A DNA stretch of 43,478 nucleotides, from NCBI GenBank assembly GCA_031273295.1, contig JAISSD010000005.1:1-43478 (forward strand), read 5' to 3'. This document shows, in pieces, positions 1 through 7,338 of the stretch. Numbering within the stretch: the stretch's first letter is position 1; every line of letters begins with the position of its first letter. This DNA is from Prevotella sp. GTDB taxonomy: Bacteria; Bacteroidota; Bacteroidia; Bacteroidales; Dysgonomonadaceae. Below the pieces are notes generated by a model that was not told the DNA's origin, searched no databases, and saw only the letters and a list, made by a program, of their open reading frames with translations. The position numbers and the translations under genes were made by a program.

Positions 1-2
1 TG

Positions 3-1115
3 AAATCTCCCTGGCCTTGGCGCGTTAATGTCAAAAGCGACCCGGACGCTATTATCCAGACCTTTACCGCATCCGGGACGGGAACGGGCAGTGACGAGAC
101 TTTTTCTTTTACACTTAAAAACAATACATCGGCCTATTCCGGTTTAAAGTCTGTCGCCATCCTTGAGTTCTTCAGTCCAACCGGCGAGTTTACGCCTTGT
201 GAGCAGACAATCGAGTTGCCTGGAGGCGCAAGCACATACACGCCAACAAAACATAACGGTTGGGCTGGCAGCAATATTTACTGGAACGGGAGCAAGCTGA
301 CTTTCGATGCCACTCCTACCTATAACCCTACCAATGCTATCGGCTATGAGGGTTACCAGGGCGTCTTCTTCAAATGGGGCAGCCTCATAGGAATAGATCC
401 AATGCGCGGGAATGCAAACGCCGCCTGGACAAATGGCACCGGCAACACTAACAAGGTATACGTTCCTACTTATAATTCCGCTACCCCCACATCCTCTGGT
501 TGGCAGATCATCACTGCCGGCACCTCCAGCACCTACTATACCTGGGGTAATATTCCATATGCCGATGCCAGTATTATTGGCAACGAGACTCTTCCGGCAA
601 GGGCGAGACTTTATGAGATAACTACTCCCGCAAACATCGCAAACCATAGAGGGGATATTTGCCGTTATCTGACTGAAACAGGCGCAGCTCCGGGCGCAGC
701 CTCGGGAACAAAATGGCGTATGCCGGTTGCCAATGAATTTTCAGGCACCACTACTGACTATCCAATCAAGCCTTCAACAAATACCAGTTGGCCCGATTAT
801 ACCGGTAGTTTTGCCGGTAATGCCTACGGTACTTGGACGGTGGTGAATGCCAGCAGTATCGTCGTGGGCCGCCGCAAGACTAACGAACCCGCCGGCACAT
901 ACCAGCCGTTCTTTCCCGCTGGCGGGCGCCGTTGCCCCAGTCCCCACGAGCTGGGCAACGTAGGCACCGACGGCTACTCCTTTTCGTCCTCGCCACGCAG
1001 TAGTACGTCCGCGTACCGCACGTGGCTCCTCAGTGGCAACGTGAACTCTGACTTCAACTCCGACCTCCACTCTCGGCCGTGCGCCTTCTCCGTCCGTTGT
1101 GTTAAAGAATTGTAG
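3..1115 (+). CDS. Fimbrillin/FISUMP-type surface adhesin, 5' partial
   Basis: The open frame runs from the left edge without a stop, so the N terminus is missing; the TTG at 216 in the ORF track is not a believable start. About 370 residues are visible. The middle part carries YQGVFFKWGSLIGI and GTKWRMPVANEF, which are typical of Bacteroidetes secreted proteins with a FISUMP (Fibrobacter succinogenes major paralogous) C-terminal domain of probable C-type-lectin-like fold. The end is FPAGG...SFSSSP...AFSVRCVKEL. The protein is clearly paralogous to the gene at 42282-43478 and shares its last domain with the one at 26075-28141. The expected role is an exported, surface-exposed binding protein or pilus tip; this is family inference. 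The last about 65 codons are far more GC-rich than the rest (see the variable-region entry). The ligand is unknown. Confidence 0.75.
   Translation, partial: KSPWPWRVNVKSDPDAIIQTFTASGTGTGSDETFSFTLKNNTSAYSGLKSVAILEFFSPTGEFTPCEQTIELPGGASTYTPTKHNGWAGSNIYWNGSKLTFDATPTYNPTNAIGYEGYQGVFFKWGSLIGIDPMRGNANAAWTNGTGNTNKVYVPTYNSATPTSSGWQIITAGTSSTYYTWGNIPYADASIIGNETLPARARLYEITTPANIANHRGDICRYLTETGAAPGAASGTKWRMPVANEFSGTTTDYPIKPSTNTSWPDYTGSFAGNAYGTWTVVNASSIVVGRRKTNEPAGTYQPFFPAGGRRCPSPHELGNVGTDGYSFSSSPRSSTSAYRTWLLSGNVNSDFNSDLHSRPCAFSVRCVKEL
912..1115 (+). other. Candidate DGR-type variable region 1
   Basis: This segment runs from FPAGG to the stop of the left-edge adhesin gene. By hand count, bases 901-1080 are about 64% G+C, against about 47-50% in sampled 60-base lines upstream in the same gene. 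Codons end almost only in C, G or T. The pattern FPAxG, SSSP, AY, SGNVN, FSVRCV matches the layout of C-type-lectin variable domains that are diversified by retroelements in gut Bacteroidetes, as I recall that family. No template repeat or reverse transcriptase is visible in the window, so the assignment is a hypothesis; an ordinary FISUMP domain with unusual codon use is the alternative. Confidence 0.45.
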
Positions 1116-1118
1116 CGC
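1107..1118 (+). other. Stop-spanning motif GAATWGTAGCGC, copy 1
   Basis: The sequence reads GAATTGTAGCGC, covering the last two codons, the TAG stop and three bases beyond. The same 12 bases with one change end the genes at 26075 and 42282. Identity beyond the stop codon cannot be explained by protein sequence. Confidence 0.7.
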
Positions 1119-1218
1119 CCGGGAAATTAGTGAATCGCAATGTCATCGCAATGAATAAAAAACCTTAGCCGGGTTACTGTTAAGAGCGGGCAGTAGGCAG
1201 CTTTAAAACGAGACAATA

Positions 1219-1262
1219 AAAACGGAACGTAATCATTCTGGATACGTTCCGTTTTCTTTTTG
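1219..1262. terminator. Bidirectional hairpin terminator
   Basis: A perfect 13-base stem (AAAACGGAACGTA with TACGTTCCGTTTT) has an 11-base loop and is followed by a T-rich run on the plus strand, with an A-run before it that serves the minus strand. It lies between the converging adhesin and glycosyltransferase genes and can end both transcripts. Confidence 0.75.
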
Positions 1263-1426
1263 CAGTGCAAATGACTCCGTATATTTTTCATTGGAGCTGA
1301 CAGTTAACTGTAACCCGTCTATTTTTTCGTTACTTCGCGCCGAGTTCAATTTTCAATTCCTCACCGCTTTGGGCAAAAAAAAATTCAATTCCGTCAGCAA
1401 AAAGAAAAGAACATCCATCTTTCCGG

Positions 1427-1468
1427 ATTGAATTGAAAATCGACGCAGTCAAAATCGGCAAAGCCAAA
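1427..1468 (+). repeat. Dispersed 42-base repeat, copy 1
   Basis: The segment beginning ATTGAATTGAAAATCGACG matches 35430-35471 at 39 of 42 bases, in the same orientation. Both copies are intergenic. The flanking bases here continue with related CGACG/CAAA-rich words, so the element may be longer or composite. Confidence 0.7.
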
Positions 1469-1520
1469 CGTCAATTCGACGTAGTTAAATACACCCCTTG
1501 AAAAATCAAATAAAGGCAAA

Positions 1521-2549
1521 TCAATTGAACCCCTGAAGTTTGGAAAAGACCCGGATACATTTCAGATAATAAGCGGCAAGAATACTCTTTGGATAGATAG
1601 TTTTAATGCAATCTTGTGTCTGTTTCCGCAAATTCTCCTGACGGACATGGCGGTATACCCTCTTGTTATCATAAAAGTCTTTATGAGCCTTGATCACTTC
1701 TCTAGCATTTGCATATTTGCCTGTGACAGCAAACTGGACGGCGGCAATATAATCGAGTACAAGACGGATGGCCATCACTCTTTTAAGTTTCTCCTGCGGC
1801 AAGTTTTTATAAAGCATGACGAGATTGTTCCTGAAATTGAGAAAGGTCTTGCGTGGACTTTCTTTCCTTAGCGTCGCGGCGCCTACATGATATACGACTG
1901 ACGAAGGCAGGCAAACAACTCGCTTACCGCGACAGTTCAAACGCCAGCATAAATCTATCTCCTCCATGTGGGCAAAGAAGGAAGCGTCAAACCCGCCCGC
2001 GTCAAAAAAATCTTTGGAACGTATAAATAAACATGCACCCGTAGCCCAAAGCACATCTACCGGGTCATCATATTGATTGCGGTCTTCTTCTATTTCCATG
2101 AAAATACGTCCCCGGCAAAACGGATAACCATATTTGTCAAGAAATCCGCCGGATGCTCCGGCATACTCAAAGTATGTCTTGTTTTGCCGGGCGAGAATTT
2201 TAGGCTGCGCGGCCGCTATATCTTTATTTTTATCCAGATAGTCAATTACGGGCAGCAGCCAGTTTTCAGTCACCTCAACATCCGAATTGAGCAGGACGTA
2301 ATATTCGGCGTCCACTTCTTTCAGCGCCCTGTTATATCCGCCGGCGAAACCATAATTTTCAGCCAGCACAATGCGTGTAACCTGTGGATAAGCACGTTGA
2401 AGGAACTCAACGGAATCGTCCGAGGAACCATTATCTGCTACCACCAGTTCCACGCCGGCATGTACAGTATATTGCATCACCGAGGGAAGAAACTCTTCCA
2501 AAAGAGGCCTCCCGTTCCAGTTAAGGATAACAACCGCTACTTTCTTCAT
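1521..2549 (-). CDS. Family 2 glycosyltransferase, rhamnosyltransferase-like
   Basis: This 342-residue protein transfers a sugar from a nucleotide donor, probably to a cell-envelope glycan on the cytoplasmic face. The N terminus (VAVVILNWNGRP, then VVADNGSSDDS) is the GT-A nucleotide-binding half. LLNSDVEV is the metal-binding DxD-type site. GFDASFFAHMEEIDLCWRL is the ED-type acceptor/base motif typical of the WbbL/RfbF rhamnosyltransferase group. No membrane segment stands out. The start overlaps the end of the upstream acyltransferase by 29 bases, so the two are translationally coupled in a leftward operon that begins with mtaB. The substrate cannot be told from sequence. Confidence 0.85.
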   Translation of the reverse strand: MKKVAVVILNWNGRPLLEEFLPSVMQYTVHAGVELVVADNGSSDDSVEFLQRAYPQVTRIVLAENYGFAGGYNRALKEVDAEYYVLLNSDVEVTENWLLPVIDYLDKNKDIAAAQPKILARQNKTYFEYAGASGGFLDKYGYPFCRGRIFMEIEEDRNQYDDPVDVLWATGACLFIRSKDFFDAGGFDASFFAHMEEIDLCWRLNCRGKRVVCLPSSVVYHVGAATLRKESPRKTFLNFRNNLVMLYKNLPQEKLKRVMAIRLVLDYIAAVQFAVTGKYANAREVIKAHKDFYDNKRVYRHVRQENLRKQTQDCIKTIYPKSILAAYYLKCIRVFSKLQGFN

Positions 2550-3453
2550 TTATGTTGTCGTCTGGTTTCTGTTTCCCGCGGGTTCTTTTCCAGCGCTTAT
2601 GCGTCCATAACCAGTATGCCGGATTGCGCAGAATGGTTTTTTCCATGGCTCTGATGTAAGTTTCCGTAATCATATTTTCAGGCTCCTCTGCCGGCTTGTC
2701 GGTAACCAACCTTACTGTTGCCCTGTAATATCCCCTCCCCGTCTTTTCCACATCAAGATAAACCACTGCAAAACCCGTTTGTCTGGCAATACGTTCAACT
2801 CCTGTGAACACAGGCGTATCCTGATTAAGAAAAGTTGTCCAATAGTGAATATTTTTCCACGAAGGAACCTGGTCGGCCATAAAACCGGTAAGGGTTTGTT
2901 TTCCTTCGCGGCGAAGCTTGACTATAACCCTCAAAGTATCCTGTTTGGCAATGGCCCGAGAACCAAAACGGCTTCGTATTCTGAGAAACAAATCGTTCAT
3001 TGCCTTGTTTTTCAACGGCTTGTAAATCTCTCCTACAACCTTGTCCCCGTCTTTAAAATCCATATTCAGGGATGTGATCCATTCCCAGTTGCAATAGTGC
3101 CCGAGAAACATCAGTACGGAATTGCCATCCTTCATCAGCTCTTTTATCTGCTCTACATTTTCAAACTTCATGCGTTTCCGCATCTCCTTGTCGGAAATAT
3201 GCAACAGTTTGAGCGTTTCAACGAAATAATCGCAGAAGTGACGATAAAACTCCCGTTCCAGAATCAATCTTTCCCTGTCCGTTTTCCCGGGAAAACCGGC
3301 TTCCAGATTTTTCCTTACCACCTTTAAACGATAGCCGGCTACCCTGTAGACGAAAAAACAGAGGATATCGGACAATACATACAATACGCCGAAAGGCAAA
3401 AGCGCATGCAGATACATCCATATATACATTATATAATACAAAAGCCTGTTCAT
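2521..3453 (-). CDS. LpxL/HtrB-family lipid A acyltransferase
   Basis: This 310-residue inner-membrane protein of the lysophospholipid/Kdo-lipid A acyltransferase family would add a secondary acyl chain to lipid A. A hydrophobic N-terminal segment (residues about 5-38) anchors it. The catalytic HX4E motif is present as GHYCNWEW, with H119 and E124. Further family marks are FMADQVPSWKN and the C-terminal YWLWTHKRWK. Length fits the family. It starts 3 bases after the mtaB stop and overlaps the next glycosyltransferase, so all three share a transcript. Bacteroidetes often place this gene beside mtaB. An acyltransferase for another lipid is possible but less likely. Confidence 0.9.
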   Translation of the reverse strand: MNRLLYYIMYIWMYLHALLPFGVLYVLSDILCFFVYRVAGYRLKVVRKNLEAGFPGKTDRERLILEREFYRHFCDYFVETLKLLHISDKEMRKRMKFENVEQIKELMKDGNSVLMFLGHYCNWEWITSLNMDFKDGDKVVGEIYKPLKNKAMNDLFLRIRSRFGSRAIAKQDTLRVIVKLRREGKQTLTGFMADQVPSWKNIHYWTTFLNQDTPVFTGVERIARQTGFAVVYLDVEKTGRGYYRATVRLVTDKPAEEPENMITETYIRAMEKTILRNPAYWLWTHKRWKRTRGKQKPDDNINEESSGCYP

Positions 3454-3456
3454 TCC

Positions 3457-4767
3457 TTAACCTTCCATGAGCGCCGTTTGCACCTTATTAAAGTTTCCCA
3501 AAGTAAGCGTTTTTATTTCATTCGCCTTGTTTGCCTGATACGGAGTTTCTATTTTGACGTAATTTTCGGTAAAGCCGTACATCACATTACCGTGCCGGGT
3601 ATGCTCAAACAATACTTTGCGTTCCGTTCCCCGTTGCGACTGATAAAACGCTTTGAGCTTATTGTCCGACAAGTCGAGCAATACCTTGCAACGGGCATGC
3701 TTTGTTTTCGGGTCTACTTCATGATCTATATTCAAGGCTTGCGTGTTTGGACGTTCCGAATATGTGAAAACGTGTAATTGAGAGAAATCCAGACTTTCAA
3801 GAAACCGTCCGGTTTCTTCGAAATATTCGTCTGTTTCACCCCTTGTGCCTACTATCACATCCACACCGATAAAAGCGTCAGGCATTACGGCTTTAATTCT
3901 TTCCGCTTTGCGGCGGAAAAGCGCCGTGTCGTAACGCCGCCGCATAAGTTTCAGCACGGCGTCCGAACCCGACTGCAACGGAATATGAAAATGCGGAGCA
4001 AAACGTTTCGATTTTGCCACAAAATCAATTATCCCGTCCGTCAATAAATTAGGCTCGATAGAAGATATACGGTAACGCCCGATTCCTTCCACATCATCCA
4101 GAGCCTTTACCAGGTCGAAGAATGTTTCACCTGTTGTTTTACCGAAATCACCGATATTCACTCCCGTAAGCACAATTTCCTTGCCTCCTTTCATAGCTAC
4201 TTCCCGCGCCTGTTTCACCATACTGTCTATGGTCCCGTTACGGCTACGCCCCCGGGCAAAAGGGATGGTGCAAAAAGAACAGAAATAATCGCAGCCATCC
4301 TGCACTTTTAGAAAGTAACGGGTACGGTCGTCCCGAGAACATGAAGGCACAAAGGATCTTATCCTGTTTGTTGCCGATATATGCACCACGCCCTTGTCTT
4401 TTTTTTTCAACCCGTCCAGATAAGCGACCACATCAAGTTTCTGTTCCGATCCCAAAACGATATCGACCCCCTCGATATCCGCTATATCCCCGGGTTTAAG
4501 CTGGGCGTAACAGCCTGTTACGATCACGTAAGCTCCGGGATTGTCCTTAATCATCTTACGAACCGCCTGACGGCATTTTTTGTCGGCAAATTCAGTCACC
4601 GAACAGGTATTTATGACGCATATCTCCGCTATTTCACCCTCCCTTGCCTTGCGCACGCCTACCTGCGAAAGCTGTTTGCCTATGGTGGAAGTTTCGGCAA
4701 AATTCAGTTTACAACCCAGTGTGAGATAGGCCGCTTTTTTATTTTCAAATATCGAATTATCTATCAT
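3457..4767 (-). CDS. mtaB: tRNA t6A37 methylthiotransferase MtaB
   Basis: This 436-residue radical-SAM enzyme converts t6A at position 37 of ANN-decoding tRNAs to ms2t6A in the cytoplasm. The N-terminal UPF0004 domain has GCKLNFAET with the first cluster cysteine at 19. The radical-SAM cluster motif is GCDYFCSFCTIPFARGRSR near residue 155, followed by a TIM-barrel core with LTGVNIGDFG and HIPLQSGSD. The TRAM-like C terminus is short. MiaB and RimO are the related alternatives, but GCKLN and FARGRSR fit MtaB best. First gene of the leftward mtaB-acyltransferase-glycosyltransferase operon. Confidence 0.93.
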   Translation of the reverse strand: MIDNSIFENKKAAYLTLGCKLNFAETSTIGKQLSQVGVRKAREGEIAEICVINTCSVTEFADKKCRQAVRKMIKDNPGAYVIVTGCYAQLKPGDIADIEGVDIVLGSEQKLDVVAYLDGLKKKDKGVVHISATNRIRSFVPSCSRDDRTRYFLKVQDGCDYFCSFCTIPFARGRSRNGTIDSMVKQAREVAMKGGKEIVLTGVNIGDFGKTTGETFFDLVKALDDVEGIGRYRISSIEPNLLTDGIIDFVAKSKRFAPHFHIPLQSGSDAVLKLMRRRYDTALFRRKAERIKAVMPDAFIGVDVIVGTRGETDEYFEETGRFLESLDFSQLHVFTYSERPNTQALNIDHEVDPKTKHARCKVLLDLSDNKLKAFYQSQRGTERKVLFEHTRHGNVMYGFTENYVKIETPYQANKANEIKTLTLGNFNKVQTALMEG

Positions 4768-4918
4768 TGTATTTAGCTTTTAGCCGGAGCAGTCAGCTTA
4801 TAAAAATTATATCTCGAAAAAGCGAAAAACTTCAACTATGAGAAGGATCCGCTCTATTTTTCAAAGAACAACAAACAAACAGTTGAAAACGACAAGCTGT
4901 TTACCGTACAGATAAAAT

Positions 4919-4982
4919 TCGAGGAATTGCACACATCTATTTGTCCTTTAGTCAAATAGTATATATCTGAAAAATTCCTCGA
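4919..4982. repeat. Nested inverted repeat upstream of acyl-CoA ligase gene
   Basis: The outer arms TCGAGGAATT (4919-4928) and AATTCCTCGA (4973-4982) are perfect complements. Inside them CTATTTG (4937-4943) and CAAATAG (4953-4959) form a second perfect stem with a 9-base loop. The structure sits about 50 bases upstream of the promoter -33 element. It may be an operator or just a cruciform; there is no known match. Confidence 0.45.
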
Positions 4983-5034
4983 CTAAAAAGAGTACAAAAT
5001 TACAATAATTGTCGCAATTTTAGTGATAAAATAC

Positions 5035-5065
5035 TTGTAGAATCTGTCAATACTGTATATTTTTG
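5035..5065 (+). promoter_or_regulatory. Bacteroidetes-type promoter for acyl-CoA ligase gene
   Basis: TTG at 5035-5037 and TATTTTTG at 5058-5065 are 20 bases apart, fitting the Bacteroidetes -33/-7 (TAnnTTTG) pattern. The expected transcription start is about 15-20 bases before the ATG at 5089. Confidence 0.6.
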
Positions 5066-5088
5066 CACATATTCACTCGAAATGAGCA

Positions 5089-6762
5089 ATGTTTATGATC
5101 AAGGAGAATCTAATCGAATTATATTCCAACAGTTTCAAAAACAACTGGGACTTAAAAGGCTTGTCCGATTATTCGGCGCAAAAAACATTGTATTATAAAG
5201 ATTTAGCCCGTGAAATAGCCCGAGTGCACATTATCCTGGAAGAAGCCCGGATAGAGAAAGGCGATAAAGTCGCTCTTATCGGCAAGAATAATATACCATG
5301 GTGCGTCACTTACCTGGCCGTGATCACATACGGCGGCGTGATAGTACCGATTCTGCAGGATTTTCATGCCGACAGCGTACAGCATATAATAAACCATTCC
5401 GAATCGACTCTTTTATTCACAAGCAACCAGATATGGGATTCTCTGGACGAAGATCATCTACCCGGGGTCAGAGCCGCATTCTCCGTAAACGATAATGAAT
5501 ACAAATGCTTATACGAACGGAAAGGAGAAAAGCTATCGTCCGTGGCAGACAACCTGGATGACAAAATGAAGCGAAAATATCCCAACGGATATACAAAAGA
5601 CGATATCAATTATGCGAAAATCGACAATTCGGAACTGGTTTTAATAAATTATACATCGGGAACAACGGGATTCAGTAAAGGCGTTATGCTTTCGGCCAAC
5701 AACCTGGCAGGAAACATAACTCATGCCCGTTACCTGAAATTACTTTTCAGGGGCCAGAATATTGTGTCTTTTTTACCCTTGGCCCATGCCTATGGCTGCG
5801 CTTTCGAATTTCTTTATTCGCTTACCGAAGGTTCCCACACCACCTTGCTGGGCAAAGCGCCTTCGCCCAAAATACTGGCTGAAGCCTTTGCCGAAATAAA
5901 ACCGCACCTGATCATATCCGTACCGCTGGTGATAGAAAAAATTTACAAGAAATCCATACTTCCCAAAATAGAAAAGCCTGCCATTAAAATGGCGCTTAAA
6001 ATACCTATCGTAAAAGACCAGATATATGCGAAAATACGGAAAGGCATGATGGAAGGCCTCGGCGGTAATTTTCACGAGGTGATTATAGGCGGAGCCGCCC
6101 TTAATCAGGAAGTAGAGGCATTTCTGTATAAAATAAAGTTCCCGTTTACAGTAGGTTACGGCATGACCGAATGCGCGCCGCTTATTGCATACGACCACAA
6201 CTATGATTTTATCCCGACCTCATGCGGCAAGATATTGGACAATATCATGGAAGCAAGAATAGATTCCGATGATCCTTATAACGTTGTAGGGGAAATACAA
6301 GTCAAGGGCGAAAATGTAATGATGGGCTATTACAAAAGCGAGGAAGCCACCAAAGCCGCGTTCACCGAAGACGGATGGCTACGGACAGGCGATTTGGGCA
6401 CAATAGACAAAAATAACAGAATATTTATCAGAGGACGCTGTAAAACGATGCTGCTGGGGCCGAGCGGACAAAACATATTCCCTGAGGAAATAGAAGCCCG
6501 GCTTAACAATATGCCTTTCGTTCTGGAAAGCCTTGTTGTGGAAAGAAACGGGAAACTGGTAGCGCTGGCCCATCCGGATTATGAAACAATGGATGCGGCG
6601 CACGTGGAACAGGAAATGCTGCCTGCCATAATGGAAGAAAACAGGAAAAATCTGAACAGGCAACTGGCCGGATACGAAAACATAACAGCGATACAAATAT
6701 ACCCGAGCGAGTTTGAGAAAACTCCTAAAAAAAGCATAAAAAGATATCTGTATGAAAACTAA
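5089..6762 (+). CDS. AMP-forming long-chain acyl-CoA synthetase-like ligase
   Basis: This 557-residue ANL-superfamily enzyme would activate a fatty or other carboxylic acid to an acyl-AMP and then usually to acyl-CoA. Motifs in order are the phosphate-binding loop NYTSGTTGFSKGVML (about residue 190), GYGMTECAPLI (A5), GWLRTGDLG (A7), then the hinge and the C-terminal lysine region TPKKSIKRYLY (A10). The length and the lack of a carrier domain fit a free-standing FadD-like ligase. An ATG two codons downstream (5095) is an alternative start. It has its own promoter and faces away from mtaB. Exact substrate unknown; it could feed lipid recycling or exogenous fatty-acid use. Confidence 0.88.
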   Translation: MFMIKENLIELYSNSFKNNWDLKGLSDYSAQKTLYYKDLAREIARVHIILEEARIEKGDKVALIGKNNIPWCVTYLAVITYGGVIVPILQDFHADSVQHIINHSESTLLFTSNQIWDSLDEDHLPGVRAAFSVNDNEYKCLYERKGEKLSSVADNLDDKMKRKYPNGYTKDDINYAKIDNSELVLINYTSGTTGFSKGVMLSANNLAGNITHARYLKLLFRGQNIVSFLPLAHAYGCAFEFLYSLTEGSHTTLLGKAPSPKILAEAFAEIKPHLIISVPLVIEKIYKKSILPKIEKPAIKMALKIPIVKDQIYAKIRKGMMEGLGGNFHEVIIGGAALNQEVEAFLYKIKFPFTVGYGMTECAPLIAYDHNYDFIPTSCGKILDNIMEARIDSDDPYNVVGEIQVKGENVMMGYYKSEEATKAAFTEDGWLRTGDLGTIDKNNRIFIRGRCKTMLLGPSGQNIFPEEIEARLNNMPFVLESLVVERNGKLVALAHPDYETMDAAHVEQEMLPAIMEENRKNLNRQLAGYENITAIQIYPSEFEKTPKKSIKRYLYEN

Positions 6763-6865
6763 ATAATTATAGTAAATCCCGGCTTGAATGCATAATTTGA
6801 GAGGGATGCAAAAAAAACGCTAAAAAAAACATAATTATGCTATACAACATGTAAAGAAATATATA

Positions 6866-6873
6866 TATCTTTG
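6866..6873 (+). promoter_or_regulatory. Promoter -7 element for small lipoprotein gene
   Basis: TATCTTTG matches TAnnTTTG and lies 62 bases before the ATG at 6936. No clear -33 TTG was found at the right distance. Confidence 0.5.
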
Positions 6874-6935
6874 CAACGTGTTATCTTAAAAATAACTCAA
6901 ATACATTTACCGTTTAAGTTTTAATAGAAAAAAAG

Positions 6936-7160
6936 ATGAAAAAATTAGTGTTGTTTGCTGTTGCTATTATTGCAATCTCTTTCGCATCGTGCGGAAATAA
7001 AGCCGCTGAAGAAGCCAGGGCTAAAGCTATCGAAGATTCTATCGCCGCTGTAGAAGCAGCCGCCGCCGCTGAAGCAAAAGCTAAAGCTATCGAAGATTCT
7101 ATCGCTGCCGCTGAAGCAAAAGCTGTTGAAGATTCTATCGCTGCTGCTGCAAAGAAATAA
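6936..7160 (+). CDS. Small Ala/Glu-rich repetitive lipoprotein
   Basis: This 74-residue protein starts with a lipoprotein signal (MKKLVLFAVAIIAISFASC, lipidated Cys 19). The mature 56 residues are almost all Ala, Glu, Lys, Ile, Asp and Ser and contain three copies of (A)KA(I/V)EDSIAA. The composition predicts one long charged amphipathic helix, perhaps a coiled coil, tethered to a membrane lipid. It is reminiscent of Lpp-type or spacer lipoproteins, but there is no sequence match I recognise. It has its own promoter (6866) and a terminator (7185), so it is monocistronic. I do not know its function. Confidence 0.8.
   Translation: MKKLVLFAVAIIAISFASCGNKAAEEARAKAIEDSIAAVEAAAAAEAKAKAIEDSIAAAEAKAVEDSIAAAAKK
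7021..7140 (+). repeat. Intragenic repeat in lipoprotein gene
   Basis: The 24 bases beginning CTAAAGCTATCGAAGATTCT occur identically at 7021-7044 and 7081-7104, exactly 60 bases apart. A third copy with changes is at 7119-7140. The spacings are multiples of three, so gain or loss of units would keep the frame. Confidence 0.85.
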
Positions 7161-7184
7161 TCTGAACTAACAGCCAAAGGTTAC

Positions 7185-7223
7185 AAAAAGCCTGTATGAG
7201 TTTTACTTGTATAGGTTTTTTTT
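7185..7223 (+). terminator. Rho-independent terminator after lipoprotein gene
   Basis: AAAAAGCCTGTA pairs with TATAGGTTTTT (one bulge, one G-T pair) around a 13-base loop and runs into eight T's. It lies 25 bases after the stop codon. Confidence 0.7.
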
Positions 7224-7291
7224 ATTAACCGTTTTCGGTAATATTCACAATTGGAGAGCGTATTTCCGATAAATAATTCACCAAAAAGAAT

Positions 7292-7299
7292 TATCTTTG
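7292..7299 (+). promoter_or_regulatory. Promoter -7 element for polysaccharide cluster
   Basis: TATCTTTG fits TAnnTTTG, 39 bases before the wzm ATG and just after the terminator of the previous gene. No -33 box is obvious. It may drive the long rightward polysaccharide operon. Confidence 0.5.
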
Positions 7300-7338
7300 C
7301 CTCTTGAAGAATCGAAACACAAACATAAATCGCATTGA

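Larger units (their letters stand above)
1116..1520. other. Convergent intergenic region with hairpin and repeats
   Basis: No gene is seen here between two converging genes. It holds a tandem TCGCAATG pair just after the adhesin stop, a strong hairpin terminator (1219-1262), a pair of 18-base inverted repeats around it (1167-1184 and 1303-1320, about 15 of 18 matching), the palindrome ACAGTTAACTGT (1300-1311), and one copy of a 42-base repeat also found upstream of lon. Confidence 0.6.
4768..5088. other. Divergent promoter region with nested inverted repeats
   Basis: This AT-rich region separates mtaB (leftward) from the acyl-CoA ligase gene (rightward). It holds nested inverted repeats (4919-4982) and a rightward promoter at 5035-5065. 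A minus-strand TAATTTTG-like -7 element occurs at 4995-5002, but it has no matching -33 box and is 228 bases from the mtaB start, so I do not call it as the mtaB promoter. Confidence 0.5.

Noticed and set aside
144-647. 167-codon minus-strand ORF
   Set aside because: Antisense to the left adhesin gene.
2073-2654. 193-codon plus-strand ORF
   Set aside because: Antisense shadow of the glycosyltransferase and acyltransferase genes, which have clear motifs.
4995-5002. Minus-strand TAATTTTG as mtaB promoter
   Set aside because: No -33 box at the right distance and a leader of about 228 bases; left uncalled.
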